Both the position numbers and the translations under genes were made by a program. Positions 18,538 to 28,900 of a stretch of 64,000 bases of DNA are shown here, piece by piece. This stretch comes from Falsirhodobacter deserti (GTDB taxonomy: Bacteria > Pseudomonadota > Alphaproteobacteria > Rhodobacterales > Rhodobacteraceae). Every line of letters starts with the position of its first letter. The stretch's first letter is position 1. The stretch lies in the NCBI RefSeq assembly GCF_004015795.1, contig NZ_ML137221.1:87533-151532 (forward strand). The letters run 5' to 3'. Under the pieces are notes generated by a model. It made no database searches, was not told the DNA's origin, and worked only from the letters and a program-made list of their open reading frames with translations.

Positions 18538-20312
18538 CACAAGACGCCCCCCGCCGACTGCGCTCGCAGGACTGGTTCGACAACCCTGACCACGCCGACA
18601 TGACCGCCCTGTACCTAGAGCGGTTCATGAACTATGGCACCACGCCCGAGGAACTTCGGTCCGGCAAGCCGATCATCGGGATCGCTCAATCCGGCAGCGA
18701 CCTGAACCCTTGCAACCGCCACCACCTGGACCTTGCCAAGCGCGTGCGCGACGGGATCCGCGATGCGGGCGGTATCCCGATCGAGTTTCCGTCGCATCCG
18801 CTGTTCGAGAACTGCAAGCGCCCCACCGCCGCACTGGACCGCAACCTCGCCTATCTGGGGCTGGTGGAGCTTCTTTACGGCTATCCCTTCGACGGGGTCG
18901 TGCTGACGACGGGCTGCGACAAGACCACGCCTTCGGCCATCATGGCGGCGGCGACGGTGGACATCCCCGCGATTGTACTGTCGGGCGGGCCGATGCTGGA
19001 CGGCTGGCACGAAGGCAAGCTCGCGGGGTCCGGCACGGTCATCTGGCAGTCGCGCCGCCGCCATGCCGCCGGAGAGATCACGCGGGACGAGTTCCTGCAA
19101 ACCGCGCTCGATTCCGCGCCCTCCATCGGGCATTGCAACACGATGGGCACGGCCTCCACCATGAACGCGATCGCTGAAGCGCTTGGCATGTCGCTGACCG
19201 GCTGCGCGGCCATCCCCGCCGCCTATCGCGAACGGGGGCAGATCGCCTATCGCACAGGGCGCCGCGCGGTGGAGCTGGTGCATGAGGATATCCGCCCGTC
19301 GCACATCCTGACGCGGGCGGCGTTCCTGAACGCGATTCGCGTCAACTCCGCCATCGGGGGATCGACCAACGCGCAACCGCATCTGATGGCCATGGCCAAG
19401 CATGCGGGGGCCGAACTGTTCCCCGAGGATTGGCAGGCCCACGGCTATGACATCCCGCTTCTGGCCAATGTTCAACCCGCAGGCGCCTATCTTGGCGAAC
19501 GCTTCCACCGCGCCGGCGGCGTGCCCGCGATCATGTGGGAACTGCTGCAGGCGGGGCGGCTTGATGGCGGTTGCCCCACTGTGACGGGCCGAACGATCGC
19601 CGAAAACCTGCAGGGCCGCGAAAGCACGGACCGAGAGGTGATCAAGGCCTTCGACGCTCCCATGATGGAGCGTGCAGGCTTTCTTGTGCTGCGCGGCAAC
19701 CTGTTCGACTTCGCGATCATGAAGACCAGCGTGATCTCGGACGAGTTCCGGGCCCGCTACCTGTCCGAGCCGGGGCGCGAGGGCGTTTTCGAGGGAACGG
19801 CCTTCGTCTTCGACGGCTCGGCCGATTATCATGATCGCATCAACGACCCGTCGCTGGATATCGACGAACGGTCCATCCTCGTGATCCGCGGCGCGGGCCC
19901 GCTTGGCTGGCCCGGATCAGCCGAGGTGGTGAACATGCAGCCGCCGGACCGGCTTCTGAAGCGCGGCATCCGCAGCCTGCCAACCATTGGCGATGGCCGC
20001 CAGTCCGGCACGGCCGACAGCCCTTCCATCCTGAACGCCTCGCCCGAAAGTGCGGCGGGCGGCGGGCTTGCCTGGCTGCGCACGGGCGACATTGTCCGGA
20101 TCGACCTGAACAAGGGCCAGTGCAACATGCTGGTGGAGGCGGCAGAGATCGAGCGGCGCAAGGCCGATGGCCTTCCGGCAGTGCCCGCTTCCGCCACGCC
20201 ATGGCAGAAGATCTATCGCGCCACGGCCACGCAGCTTGTCGATGGCGGGACGATCGAAGGGGCCGAAGAGTTCCGGCGCATCAGCACGAACATGCCGCGC
20301 CACAACCACTGA
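18534..20312 (+). CDS. IlvD/Edd-family sugar-acid dehydratase (iron-sulfur enzyme)
   Basis: A 592-residue dehydratase. Three conserved cysteines that bind the Fe-S cluster in this family are visible: Cys60 in LNPCNRHH, Cys128 in TTGCDKTTPS and Cys201 in GHCNTMGTASTM; the carbamylated-Lys region CDKTTPS is also there. The size and the WHEGKLAGSGTVIW segment fit the aldonate branch (arabinonate, xylonate or related sugar acids) better than branched-chain IlvD. It would convert an aldonate to its 2-keto-3-deoxy derivative. It is the last gene of the denD operon. Confidence 0.88.
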   Translation: MTQDAPRRLRSQDWFDNPDHADMTALYLERFMNYGTTPEELRSGKPIIGIAQSGSDLNPCNRHHLDLAKRVRDGIRDAGGIPIEFPSHPLFENCKRPTAALDRNLAYLGLVELLYGYPFDGVVLTTGCDKTTPSAIMAAATVDIPAIVLSGGPMLDGWHEGKLAGSGTVIWQSRRRHAAGEITRDEFLQTALDSAPSIGHCNTMGTASTMNAIAEALGMSLTGCAAIPAAYRERGQIAYRTGRRAVELVHEDIRPSHILTRAAFLNAIRVNSAIGGSTNAQPHLMAMAKHAGAELFPEDWQAHGYDIPLLANVQPAGAYLGERFHRAGGVPAIMWELLQAGRLDGGCPTVTGRTIAENLQGRESTDREVIKAFDAPMMERAGFLVLRGNLFDFAIMKTSVISDEFRARYLSEPGREGVFEGTAFVFDGSADYHDRINDPSLDIDERSILVIRGAGPLGWPGSAEVVNMQPPDRLLKRGIRSLPTIGDGRQSGTADSPSILNASPESAAGGGLAWLRTGDIVRIDLNKGQCNMLVEAAEIERRKADGLPAVPASATPWQKIYRATATQLVDGGTIEGAEEFRRISTNMPRHNH

Positions 20313-20317
20313 CGATG

Positions 20318-20341
20318 GGCGCGCGGCCGTTACAGCGCGCC
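20318..20341 (+). terminator. Possible hairpin downstream of the dehydratase gene
   Basis: A 7-base perfect stem (GGCGCGC at 20318-20324 with GCGCGCC at 20335-20341, 10-base loop) begins six bases after the stop. There is no T-run, so it may be a Rho-assisted or RNA-stabilising structure. Confidence 0.35.
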
Positions 20342-20519
20342 AAGCACCGTGCGGCACTCCGGCACGGGGGATGATCAGATTGCCGCCGGCCTGATGTGCT
20401 GTGATGCTGCGCATCATCAGGCCGGTACTGCGCTGCTGAACCTCCACCGGAAAAACGGCCACATGGGGCAATAGATCGACCGGACCTCCTGTTAACGCTC
20501 ATGGCTATCAGCATATCCG

Positions 20520-20835
20520 CAGAAAGCGCGCGAAGACAGTCGCCGCGGAGGACAGCGCTTTCACCTGCGCCGGCATGACGTTCCGCACCACGGTCCTCTG
20601 GGGTGAAAGTGGAAGCCCTGAGACACAATGCGGGTCTGCAGGCGCAGATGGTTCAGGTCGCTCGACAGGGCGTTCATGATGTTCTTGCCGTCGATTGCGA
20701 TCCAACCGAAGGTGGGCTCCTCCGGACGGTTGGAGCAGCACAGCATCGCCGATTTGCCGGATCAGGCGGGGCCAACCACGAAGACCAGCTCCCCCTCGCA
20801 ACCGTCAGGTTGATGTTGCTCAGCGTTTCGCCGAA
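20520..20835 (-). pseudogene. Remnant of polar amino-acid ABC transporter ATPase (GlnQ-like)
   Basis: On the minus strand the text resembles the N-terminal third of a GlnQ-type ATPase, broken by a frameshift and stops. Readable pieces are LSNINLTVARG, VFVVGP then a stop in place of a Walker A residue, SGKSAML, and PTFGWIAIDGKNIMN followed by SSDLNHLRLQTRIV and QGFHFHP (Q-loop region). Downstream signature and Walker B parts are missing. It is preceded on the same strand by a decayed binding-protein gene, as in an intact operon. Confidence 0.6.
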
Positions 20836-21440
20836 CCCGGTGTGTCATATCCGGCCACGGGCGTGACGAAAGGTGTATCTTCGGCAGGCGTGACCCCAAG
20901 CCACTTCTGCGACAGGCCGGCGAGGGAGCCGTCTATCTACAAACATCCAAGCACCGCATCCACCTTTTTGCGGTTGGCTGCATCGTCCTTGCGGAAGGGC
21001 ACCGCCCAAACCAGACCTGTGCCGATTTACGCCCCCATCTGCAGCCGCTGGTGCTTCTGCACCGCCCGGGCCGCAACGGTGGAGCTTGTAAGCGAGGCAT
21101 CCGCCGGCTGGTCAGGACCGCTCCAGCGCGTCCGCTGCAGCGCCATCGGATGTGACGGTCAGGCCATCTTCCGCAGCATTGTTCTGAATGTATTCGTGAG
21201 AGGCGGAACCCTTGTTAACCGCGATGCGGAATCAGGTCCGAGAACTGTTTGTCGATCTGGATCGTCGTGCGCAACTGTTCTGCGATCCGCTTTGCCAGAT
21301 GGGCATTGAACCCTTCCACACCACCTGAAAGGTTGAATTCGGGCGTGGAAGGGCCGGATTGGCCGCCCTCCCACTCAGCCCAGCGGGCGCGGATCGCATC
21401 CGTTTCTAGCGCACCCCCGCTGGCCTGTGCGGAACACCCT
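20820..21440 (-). pseudogene. Remnant of polar amino-acid ABC transporter substrate-binding protein
   Basis: Minus-strand pieces of a family 3 solute-binding protein: FNLSGGVEGFNAHLAKRIAE with QLRTTIQIDKQFSDLIP, then internal stops, TVAARAVQKHQRLQ, GTGLVWAVPFRKDDAANRK and the C-terminal DGSLAGLSQKWLGVTPAED ending at a stop at 20820-20822. At least three in-frame stops or frame changes separate them. The C-terminal end abuts the GlnQ-like remnant. Together they represent a decayed importer; no permease gene is left. Confidence 0.6.
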
Positions 21441-21451
21441 GCCCTGAATGG

Positions 21452-21979
21452 TCAGACCGGCGTGAAGACGCGGATCACGACCGCCGCCCGGTCAGGTCGT
21501 AACGAGCCGATGGTGCCGATGAAGACGCGATCATTCAACCAGGAATGCCGGCCTTCGGGTGCCGTGATCACAAGATGGGAAAAGCGGGTTCTGTCGGGCA
21601 CGGATGCCATCCGGTTTCGCACCGTCAGATAAATCCCATCATCGGTCTGCATTTCATAGAACGCATCCAGAAGGCGCACCCCGTCAGGGCGAACCAGTTG
21701 CCGGTCCACGCCGCCTGCCAATACGGTGCCGCGCAATTTCGGTCCTTCAAACGTGCCGCCGGTAATGGGCACCATCCGGCGTTCGCCCACCGGACCCGCC
21801 CCAAGGTCTACGCCTTCCGCGATATCCACCACCGCCTCATAAACGAATTCCAGTTCGGGAGTGACAAACGGTACCTTTTCGGAGGTGGCGGTCTGCTGCG
21901 CCGCGGCAGGCAGTGCGGTCACGATAGGCGCTGCCGCTGCAAAGGCCAGCAAGCTGCGGCGTTGCATGACGTTCTTCAT
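21452..21979 (-). CDS. DUF3237 domain protein with signal peptide
   Basis: A protein of 175 residues starting MKNVMQRRSLLAFAAAAP, with an RR plus hydrophobic leader and cleavage near ALPAAAQQ, so probably exported. The rest matches DUF3237: the GPVGERRMVPITGGTFEGP segment, DGVRLLDAFYEMQTDDG and HSWLNDRVFIGTI. The biochemical function of this domain is not known to me. Its ATG overlaps the tannase-family stop (TGATG), so the two are translationally coupled, suggesting a joint role in processing a phenolic ester or its product. Confidence 0.8.
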   Translation of the reverse strand: MKNVMQRRSLLAFAAAAPIVTALPAAAQQTATSEKVPFVTPELEFVYEAVVDIAEGVDLGAGPVGERRMVPITGGTFEGPKLRGTVLAGGVDRQLVRPDGVRLLDAFYEMQTDDGIYLTVRNRMASVPDRTRFSHLVITAPEGRHSWLNDRVFIGTIGSLRPDRAAVVIRVFTPV

Positions 21980-23583
21980 CAAAGTGCTCCTTCAGTCTGG
22001 CAGGAAAAGCTGGTGGCAAGTGCGGGATCGCCGGCGACATAGATGGCCGTCGTCGGATATGGGCAAAGGAGGCGGGACACTCCCGCGCCTTCCTCGGGCC
22101 GCGTGCGTGCTTCGACGGCCCCGGGGGCCACCCCATGCTCCACCCAGTTGACCAGCGCCGAAAGCAGATCGAAGTCGGACGCTGCATTCGGATCATGGCC
22201 GTGCGGCATGCCGGGCACCAGGTACAGCCGGGAATAGCTGTCCGCCCGCGGCGCATCGCGGTACCAGCTGACCGTATCCTGCGCCGAAAAGACCGGATCG
22301 CTTATCCCATGATAGACGATCATCTTTCCGCCCGCCTCGCGGAAGCCGGCAAAGCTCAGGTCAGGCGGGATCATCGCGTCAAGGGACGATTCCGGAAAGT
22401 CTTCGGTTGTCGCGGCAAGAAGGGCCGGATCGCGATCGAAGTCATACCCCAGAAGATGATCAAGCATGTCCTGCGCCGTGGTGCCAAGCGTTACCGGAGG
22501 CGTGCTGAAAACCTGTGCCAGCGTGGGCGACCCCATCGCCACGATCCGGGGCATCCGGTCCATCGCCCCCTCAGGCCCTTCAAGCTTCCATTGCCGCCAG
22601 TTGGCGCTGTTCATGCCACTGTCCCAGTACCATCCGGAATAAAGGGGCGCGCCGCCGGTGGTGTGGGGGCCTGCCATCATCCGCTTCAGCGCATCCACCT
22701 TCGCCGGCGGCAGGCACCCATCCCCTTCGCAAGCCAGACGGTCGGGATCGAAGACAGCCTGACACGTCTGAAAGGCAAAGATCATGCCATCTTCCAATCG
22801 ATCCAGACGGTCGCATTGATCAAGCACCCCGGACGAAAGAACATCCAGTTCCTGTTGCGAAAAGGCGGTGCGGATATCGCCGGTCAACCCGTGGAAGATC
22901 TGTGCATCCCATGCGTGCTGGATCGCCGCCTTGGGCAGGTTGAACCCGGGATAGCCCACAAGAAAACCGTCAAACGCCTCGGGGAGGCGAGAGGCGGCCA
23001 CCATGGCATGCCGCCCCCCGTTGGATCGGCCGATACCATAGGAATACCGGATAGGCGCCCCGTATGCCGCCTCGACGATCCGTCTTGCCACAGGGTCCAG
23101 CTTGGCTACTGCGGCATGACCGTAATCCGCCCGCGCCGTCGCATCGAAGCCGAACTGGGACGGACCCTGCAGCCCCTGATCGGGATGGGCGTCCATATCG
23201 TGGCCGGCATCGCTCGAAACAACGGCGAACCCCCGTGCCAATGCGGTTTGATCGGGATGTGCCACGTTGAATCCACCGCGTGCAGGAACAACGTTCCCAT
23301 CCGCGCCGCCGTTGAACTGGTGCACGAAATTGCCGTTCCACGCATCGGGAAGGGCAATCTCGAACCGGATCGCATAGGAATTGCCGTCCTGCCCTTGATG
23401 CTCGGCCATGCGTCCGGTGACCAGACAGGCCTTGGCTTCATCGGATCGTGTCACGGGGTCAAGCCGCACACCTGCCGGTTCTTCCAACGAGATGTCAGGG
23501 CAAGCTTCCTGCGCCGGCGCGGTCGCCGCAAAGCCCGCAGCTGCGACGGCAGTGGCGAGCAAGAGCGTCTTGTTTGATATCAT
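21979..23583 (-). CDS. Tannase/feruloyl esterase family protein, secreted
   Basis: A 534-residue exported protein with a Sec signal (LLLATAVAAAGFAATAPA). The tannase/feruloyl esterase fold is visible: YSYGIGRSNGGRHAMVAA carries the nucleophile Ser (in RSNGG; the family has G-x-S-x-G-like elbows), DQCDRLDRLEDGMI the calcium-site-like Asp cluster found in this family, and ...MIVYHGISDPVFSAQDTV plus PGMPHGH the acid and His of the triad. It has Cys residues in the C-EG-DG-C pattern (RLACEGDGCLPP), which usually bridge the nucleophile region. Likely acts in the periplasm on esters of phenolic acids from plant material. It heads a two-gene operon with the DUF3237 gene. Confidence 0.85.
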   Translation of the reverse strand: MISNKTLLLATAVAAAGFAATAPAQEACPDISLEEPAGVRLDPVTRSDEAKACLVTGRMAEHQGQDGNSYAIRFEIALPDAWNGNFVHQFNGGADGNVVPARGGFNVAHPDQTALARGFAVVSSDAGHDMDAHPDQGLQGPSQFGFDATARADYGHAAVAKLDPVARRIVEAAYGAPIRYSYGIGRSNGGRHAMVAASRLPEAFDGFLVGYPGFNLPKAAIQHAWDAQIFHGLTGDIRTAFSQQELDVLSSGVLDQCDRLDRLEDGMIFAFQTCQAVFDPDRLACEGDGCLPPAKVDALKRMMAGPHTTGGAPLYSGWYWDSGMNSANWRQWKLEGPEGAMDRMPRIVAMGSPTLAQVFSTPPVTLGTTAQDMLDHLLGYDFDRDPALLAATTEDFPESSLDAMIPPDLSFAGFREAGGKMIVYHGISDPVFSAQDTVSWYRDAPRADSYSRLYLVPGMPHGHDPNAASDFDLLSALVNWVEHGVAPGAVEARTRPEEGAGVSRLLCPYPTTAIYVAGDPALATSFSCQTEGAL

Positions 23584-23886
23584 GCCTGTTTTCCCCCACT
23601 GGTTGTGGTGAAACAGTTAAAGGTTCGGCCGTCGCCAGACGTTGATGCGCAGTTCATTGGTCCTCCCAGATCCAGATGCCCCCGAAACCCGAAACGCCCT
23701 CCCGCCTTTCGGATAAGGAAGTGTTCGTTGCATCCTGCGGCCTGTCAACAAAAATGCTATAGTGCATAGCGGCTAGCCGTTGAGCGGGCCGATCGCCAGC
23801 CGTTTCGAACAGGGCATCATCGTGAAGACGCCGGAACCTTTTCAAGTCGGGCGATGTTGCTGACAGACTCAGCGAGGAGGCTCCGC
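23584..23886 (+). other. Divergent control region between tannase-family gene and glgE
   Basis: No gene is convincing here. The region must hold promoters for both flanking operons. A TATAGT at 23758-23763 is a candidate -10 for glgE but without a clear -35. AGGAGG at 23875-23880 is the glgE ribosome binding site. Confidence 0.35.
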
Positions 23887-25971
23887 GTGGCGAAACCGGA
23901 ACTGAAGCAAGAGAAGCGGCGGCGCCCGCCGCAAAAAGCTGTCAAGACGGCCGAGCAGAAAACAATAGCTGTGGTGACCCACGATCCCGTCCTTGCCGCG
24001 CTGGCAAGCGAGCGGATCGCTATCGAGGCCGTCTCGATCGAGATCGACGGCGGCCGGTTCGAAGCGAAGGCCGTTGCCGGTCAGCCGTTCGAGGTTGCCG
24101 CCGATATCTTCTGCGACGGCCATGACACCATCGCGGCGGCCCTTGTCTGGCGGCCGAAAGGCGGGACGGAACTTGCTGAGGTGCCCATGCTACCGGTGGA
24201 GAACGACCGATGGGGCGGAACTCTTACCCTGCCGGAAAATGGCTGGTACGAATGCAGCATCATCGCTTGGCGGGACCTGTTTGCTGCCTGGCGGAAAGAG
24301 GTCATCAAGAAGCAGGCCGTCGGCCAGATGATCGGGCTGGAGTTGGAGGAAGGCCGCCGGATCATCGAGAAAACGCTGGCCCAAGGCGCCGCGTCGTCTG
24401 AGGATCGCGCCGTCCTTGAAAAGCTTTTGCACGATGATGCGCAGCAGGCCGGCGCAGGTGATGATGCCGATGTTCAGGCTGCCCGTTTCGCCCGGCTGAA
24501 GGATCCCGCCATCGCCGAGGTGATGCAGCGGAACGACCTGCGCGACAGCCTTACCCGTTACAAGATGCTGCCGGTTTTCGCAGATCGCAAGGCCGCCGCC
24601 TTCAGCGCATGGTACGAGATCATGCCGCGATCGCAGTCGGGCGACGTAAACCGGCACGGCACCTTCGCCGACGTGATCCCGCGGCTGCCCTATATCCGCG
24701 ATCTTGGCTTTGACGTGCTGTATTTCCCGCCCATCCACCCCATCGGCAAGACCAACCGCAAAGGGCGCAACAACAGCCTGCGAGCCGAGGAAGGCGATCC
24801 GGGCAGTCCCTATGCCATCGGCTCTGCCGAGGGAGGGCACGATGCGATCCACCCCGAGCTTGGCACCTTTGACGACTTCCGCCGCCTGGTCGATGCCGCG
24901 AAAGACCATGGGCTGGAGATTGCGCTGGACTTCGCGATCCAGTGCTCTCCCGATCATCCTTGGATCAAGGAGCATCCCGAATGGTTCGACTGGCGGCCCG
25001 ATGGATCGATCAAGTTCGCCGAGAACCCGCCCAAGAAGTACGAGGACATCGTCAACGTCCACTTCTATCGCGATGCCCTGCCCTCGCTTTGGTATACGCT
25101 GCGCGACGTGGTCCTGTTCTGGGTGGAACACGGCGTCCGCATCTTCCGCGTGGATAACCCGCACACCAAGCCCTTCCCGTTCTGGGAATGGATGATTGCC
25201 GAAGTGCGCGCAAAGGATCCCGGCGTGATCTTTCTTGCCGAAGCATTCACGCGCCCGAAGGTGATGAAGCGGCTGGCCAAGGTCGGCTATTCGCAGTCCT
25301 ACTCCTACTTCACCTGGCGCAACGAGAAGCAGGAGATCACCGAGTATCTGACCGAGCTGACGCAGGAGGAGTGCCGCGAATACATGCGGCCGAACTTCTT
25401 CGTGAACACGCCCGACATCAACCCGAAGTTCCTGCAAACCAGCGGGCGGCCGGGCTTTCGCACGCGGCTGGTTCTGGCGGCCACGCTGGGCGGAAACTAT
25501 GGCGTTTATAACGGATACGAGATTTGCGAGGCGGCAGCAGTTCCGGGCAAGGAGGAATACCTCAACTCCGAGAAATACGAGATCCGCGCGTGGGACATGG
25601 ATCAACCCGGCCACATCCAGGACGACATCCGGCTTATGAACCGCCTGCGCCAATCCCATCCGGCGCTGCAGGAGTTCACGAACCTGCACTTCTATGAAGC
25701 GGACAATGACAACATCCTCGCCTATGGCAAGCAGAGGGGGAACGACTTTGTCCTGATCCACGTCAACCTCGATCCGCACAACACGCAGAGCTTCCGGTTC
25801 GAGGTTCCGATGTGGAAGTTCGGCCTGCCGGATGAAGCGTCGGTGGAGGTGCGTGACCTGATCCACGGCAACAGCTTCACCTGGCACGGCAAATATCAGT
25901 GGCTGGAACTTGAGCCCCAGACCCGTCCTTACGCCATTTGGCAGATTTTCGCCCCGGGAGTGCCGCGCTGA
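23887..25971 (+). CDS. glgE: GlgE, alpha-1,4-glucan:maltose-1-phosphate maltosyltransferase
   Basis: A 694-residue GH13 enzyme that extends alpha-1,4-glucan using maltose 1-phosphate. The start is a GTG with AGGAGG 6 bases upstream; the longer ATG frame from 23854 lacks a ribosome site. The N-terminal beta-sandwich (residues 30-200) is followed by the barrel opening with SAWYEIMPRSQSGDVNRHGT, PPIHPIGKTNRKGRNN and IALDFAIQCSPDHPW, all GlgE hallmarks that distinguish it from ordinary amylases. Catalytic Asp is in IFRVDNPHTKPFPFW (about residue 420) and the Glu in FLAEAFTRP (about 450). The stop overlaps the next start (TGATG). Together with the TreS-maltokinase downstream it forms the trehalose-to-glucan route. 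Confidence 0.93.
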   Translation: MAKPELKQEKRRRPPQKAVKTAEQKTIAVVTHDPVLAALASERIAIEAVSIEIDGGRFEAKAVAGQPFEVAADIFCDGHDTIAAALVWRPKGGTELAEVPMLPVENDRWGGTLTLPENGWYECSIIAWRDLFAAWRKEVIKKQAVGQMIGLELEEGRRIIEKTLAQGAASSEDRAVLEKLLHDDAQQAGAGDDADVQAARFARLKDPAIAEVMQRNDLRDSLTRYKMLPVFADRKAAAFSAWYEIMPRSQSGDVNRHGTFADVIPRLPYIRDLGFDVLYFPPIHPIGKTNRKGRNNSLRAEEGDPGSPYAIGSAEGGHDAIHPELGTFDDFRRLVDAAKDHGLEIALDFAIQCSPDHPWIKEHPEWFDWRPDGSIKFAENPPKKYEDIVNVHFYRDALPSLWYTLRDVVLFWVEHGVRIFRVDNPHTKPFPFWEWMIAEVRAKDPGVIFLAEAFTRPKVMKRLAKVGYSQSYSYFTWRNEKQEITEYLTELTQEECREYMRPNFFVNTPDINPKFLQTSGRPGFRTRLVLAATLGGNYGVYNGYEICEAAAVPGKEEYLNSEKYEIRAWDMDQPGHIQDDIRLMNRLRQSHPALQEFTNLHFYEADNDNILAYGKQRGNDFVLIHVNLDPHNTQSFRFEVPMWKFGLPDEASVEVRDLIHGNSFTWHGKYQWLELEPQTRPYAIWQIFAPGVPR

Positions 25972-28900
25972 TGGAGATATCCGCGAAGAAACGAGACAGC
26001 GCGAACTTTGCCGTCCGCACCGGCGGGGTCGATCGCGATCAGGCCGACTGGTACAAGGACGCTGTTATCTACCAGCTGCACATCAAGGCGTTCCAGGATT
26101 CGAACGGCGACGGCATCGGTGATTTCGCGGGGCTGATGCAGCGGCTGGACTATGTGCAGGAACTGGGGGTGACGGCGATCTGGCTGCTGCCCTTCTACCC
26201 CTCGCCGCTGCGCGATGACGGATACGACATCTCCGACTACCGCTCCATCAACCCGTCCTATGGCTCGATGAAGGACTTCAAGGCCTTTGTCGCCGAGGCA
26301 CACAAGCGCGGCATCCGAGTCATCACCGAGCTGGTGATCAACCACACCTCGGATCAGCATCCGTGGTTCCAGCGAGCACGCAAGGCCAAGCGCGGCTCGG
26401 CCGCCCGCGACTGGTATGTTTGGTCTGACAGCGACGAAAAATGGCCTGAAACGCGGATCATCTTCCTGGACACCGAAAAGTCCAACTGGACTTGGGATCC
26501 GGTTGCGGGCCAGTTCTACTGGCATCGCTTCTATTCCCACCAGCCAGACCTCAACTTCGACAATCCCCGCGTGTTGGAGGAAGTGCTGAAGGTCATGCGC
26601 ATGTGGCTGGACATGGGCGTGGACGGGCTGCGGCTGGACGCGATCCCCTATCTGGTGGAACGCGACGGCACCAACAACGAGAACCTTTCCGAAACCCATG
26701 ACGTCCTGAAGAAGATCCGCGCCGATCTGGACGCGCATTTCCCCGACCGGATGCTTCTGGCCGAGGCGAACCAGTGGCCCGAGGACACACGCCCTTATTT
26801 CGGCGACGGCGACGAATGCCACATGGGCTTTCACTTCCCGCTGATGCCGCGCATGTACATGGCACTGGCGCAGGCCGACCGCCATCCGATCACGGACATC
26901 ATCCGCCAAACGCCCGAGATTCCCGAACTATGCCAATGGGGCATCTTCCTGCGCAACCATGACGAGCTGACGCTGGAAATGGTGACGTCCGAGGAGCGCG
27001 ATTATCTCTGGCAGACCTATGCGGCCGAAACGCGGGCGCGGATCAACCTTGGCATCCGCCGCCGGCTGGCGCCCCTGATGCAGAACAACCGCCGCAAGAT
27101 CGAGTTGATGAATTCGATGCTGCTGTCCATGCCGGGGACCCCGATCATCTATTACGGGGACGAGATCGGGATGGGCGACAACTACTATCTCGGGGATCGG
27201 GACGGGGTGCGCACGCCGATGCAGTGGTCGGGCGACCGCAATGCCGGATTTTCGCGCGCCAAGCCGCAACAACTTTACCTTCCGACGATCATCGATGCTG
27301 TTTATGGCCATCAGGTCATCAACGTGGAGGCACAGGCGGACGATCCGTCGTCCCTGCTGAACTGGATGCGCCGGATGATCACGGTGCGCCGCCAGCATCC
27401 CGCCTTCGGGCGCGGGACGATGGTGCTGCTGTATCCACGCAACCGCAAGATCCTTGCCTATCTGCGCGAGCATGAGGGCAAGGCCTATCTGTGCGTGGCA
27501 AACCTGGCCGACAGCGCACAAGCGGTGGAACTGGACCTGAGCCGCCATCGCGGCACCGTCCCGATCGAGCTTACGGGGCGGTCCGCCTTCCCCCCAATCG
27601 GCGATCTGCCCTACATGCTGACGCTGCCCGCTTATGGCTTCTACTGGTTTGCCCTCAGCGATGAAGGGGAAACGCCGTCTTGGCACGAGGCGATGCCGGG
27701 CATCCTGCCTGAATTCATGACGCTGACCGCGCGCGATGGCCGGGTGGAAACGGCCCTTGGCGGGCGCGAGGGGACGCAGTTCCGCAAGGACGTTCTGCCG
27801 CAATGGCTGCCCCTGCAGCGCTGGTTCGCGGCAAAGGACGAGGCGATTGGCGCAGTGCGGATGACCCCACTGGGCAGCCTTGAGGGGGGGGAGCATGAGC
27901 TTGTCTCGCTTGAGGTGACCGTCGGGGACGAGGAGCAAAGCTATCTTCTGCCGATCTCGGCGCGGTGGGGGGATGAGAACCTTCGCCCCGGCGCACCGAA
28001 GCTTTCCTATACGCTGGCCAAGATCCGCCACACGGCCCGCGTGGGAGCCCTGATCGACGGGGCCTATGACGAACGTCTTCCGCAACTGCTGCTGGACGGC
28101 CTCAAGGAAGAGCGGTCGGACGGGAAACTGCGGTTCAAGGGCAGCGACGCCCTGCGCGCGATCGAGGAGCCGGGAGACCCACGGCAGCTTGGTGCCGAAC
28201 AGTCCAACCTGTCCATCGCCTTCAGCGACAAGATCATCCTGAAGCTTTATCGCCGCATCCGCGCCGGGGATCAGCCGGATGTGGAGGTCGCACGCTTCCT
28301 GACTGAAGTGGCGGGATACGAACACACGCCCCGCTACTTGGGCGAGGTGGTGCATGACACCACGACACTGGCCGCCGCCTTCGCCTTTGTTCCGAACAGA
28401 GGCGACGCATGGACAGGGATCATCGACGCGTTGATGCTGGAGCTGCACGAACAGGAGGGGTGGTCCTCCACCTCGGAAGTGAGGCCTGAGGCAGCGGCCT
28501 TCGACTTCCCGCTCAGCATCGGGTCTCTGCTGGGGCAACGCACGGCCGAACTGCACAAGGCGCTGGCGACGGAAACCGACGATCCTTCCTTCAAGACAGA
28601 GGATCTGACACAGGATCAATTGGGCAAGTGGGCTCAGGATGCGCAGGCCGAAGCCGAAGCGCTGATGTCGCGGCTGAAACAGGCAGCCTTCCCCGAAGAC
28701 GCCGCCCCGCTTGCCGAAACGCTGCTTGCGGCGCAGGACGAACTTTTCGCCAAGCTGCACGCGATCACGCAGATGGACCCGGCGTTCAAGCTGTCGCGCA
28801 TCCATGGGGATTATCATCTGGGCCAAGTGCTTCTGGCGCAGAACGACGTCGCGATCATCGACTTTGAGGGTGAACCCGCACGTACGCTTGCCGAGCGGCG

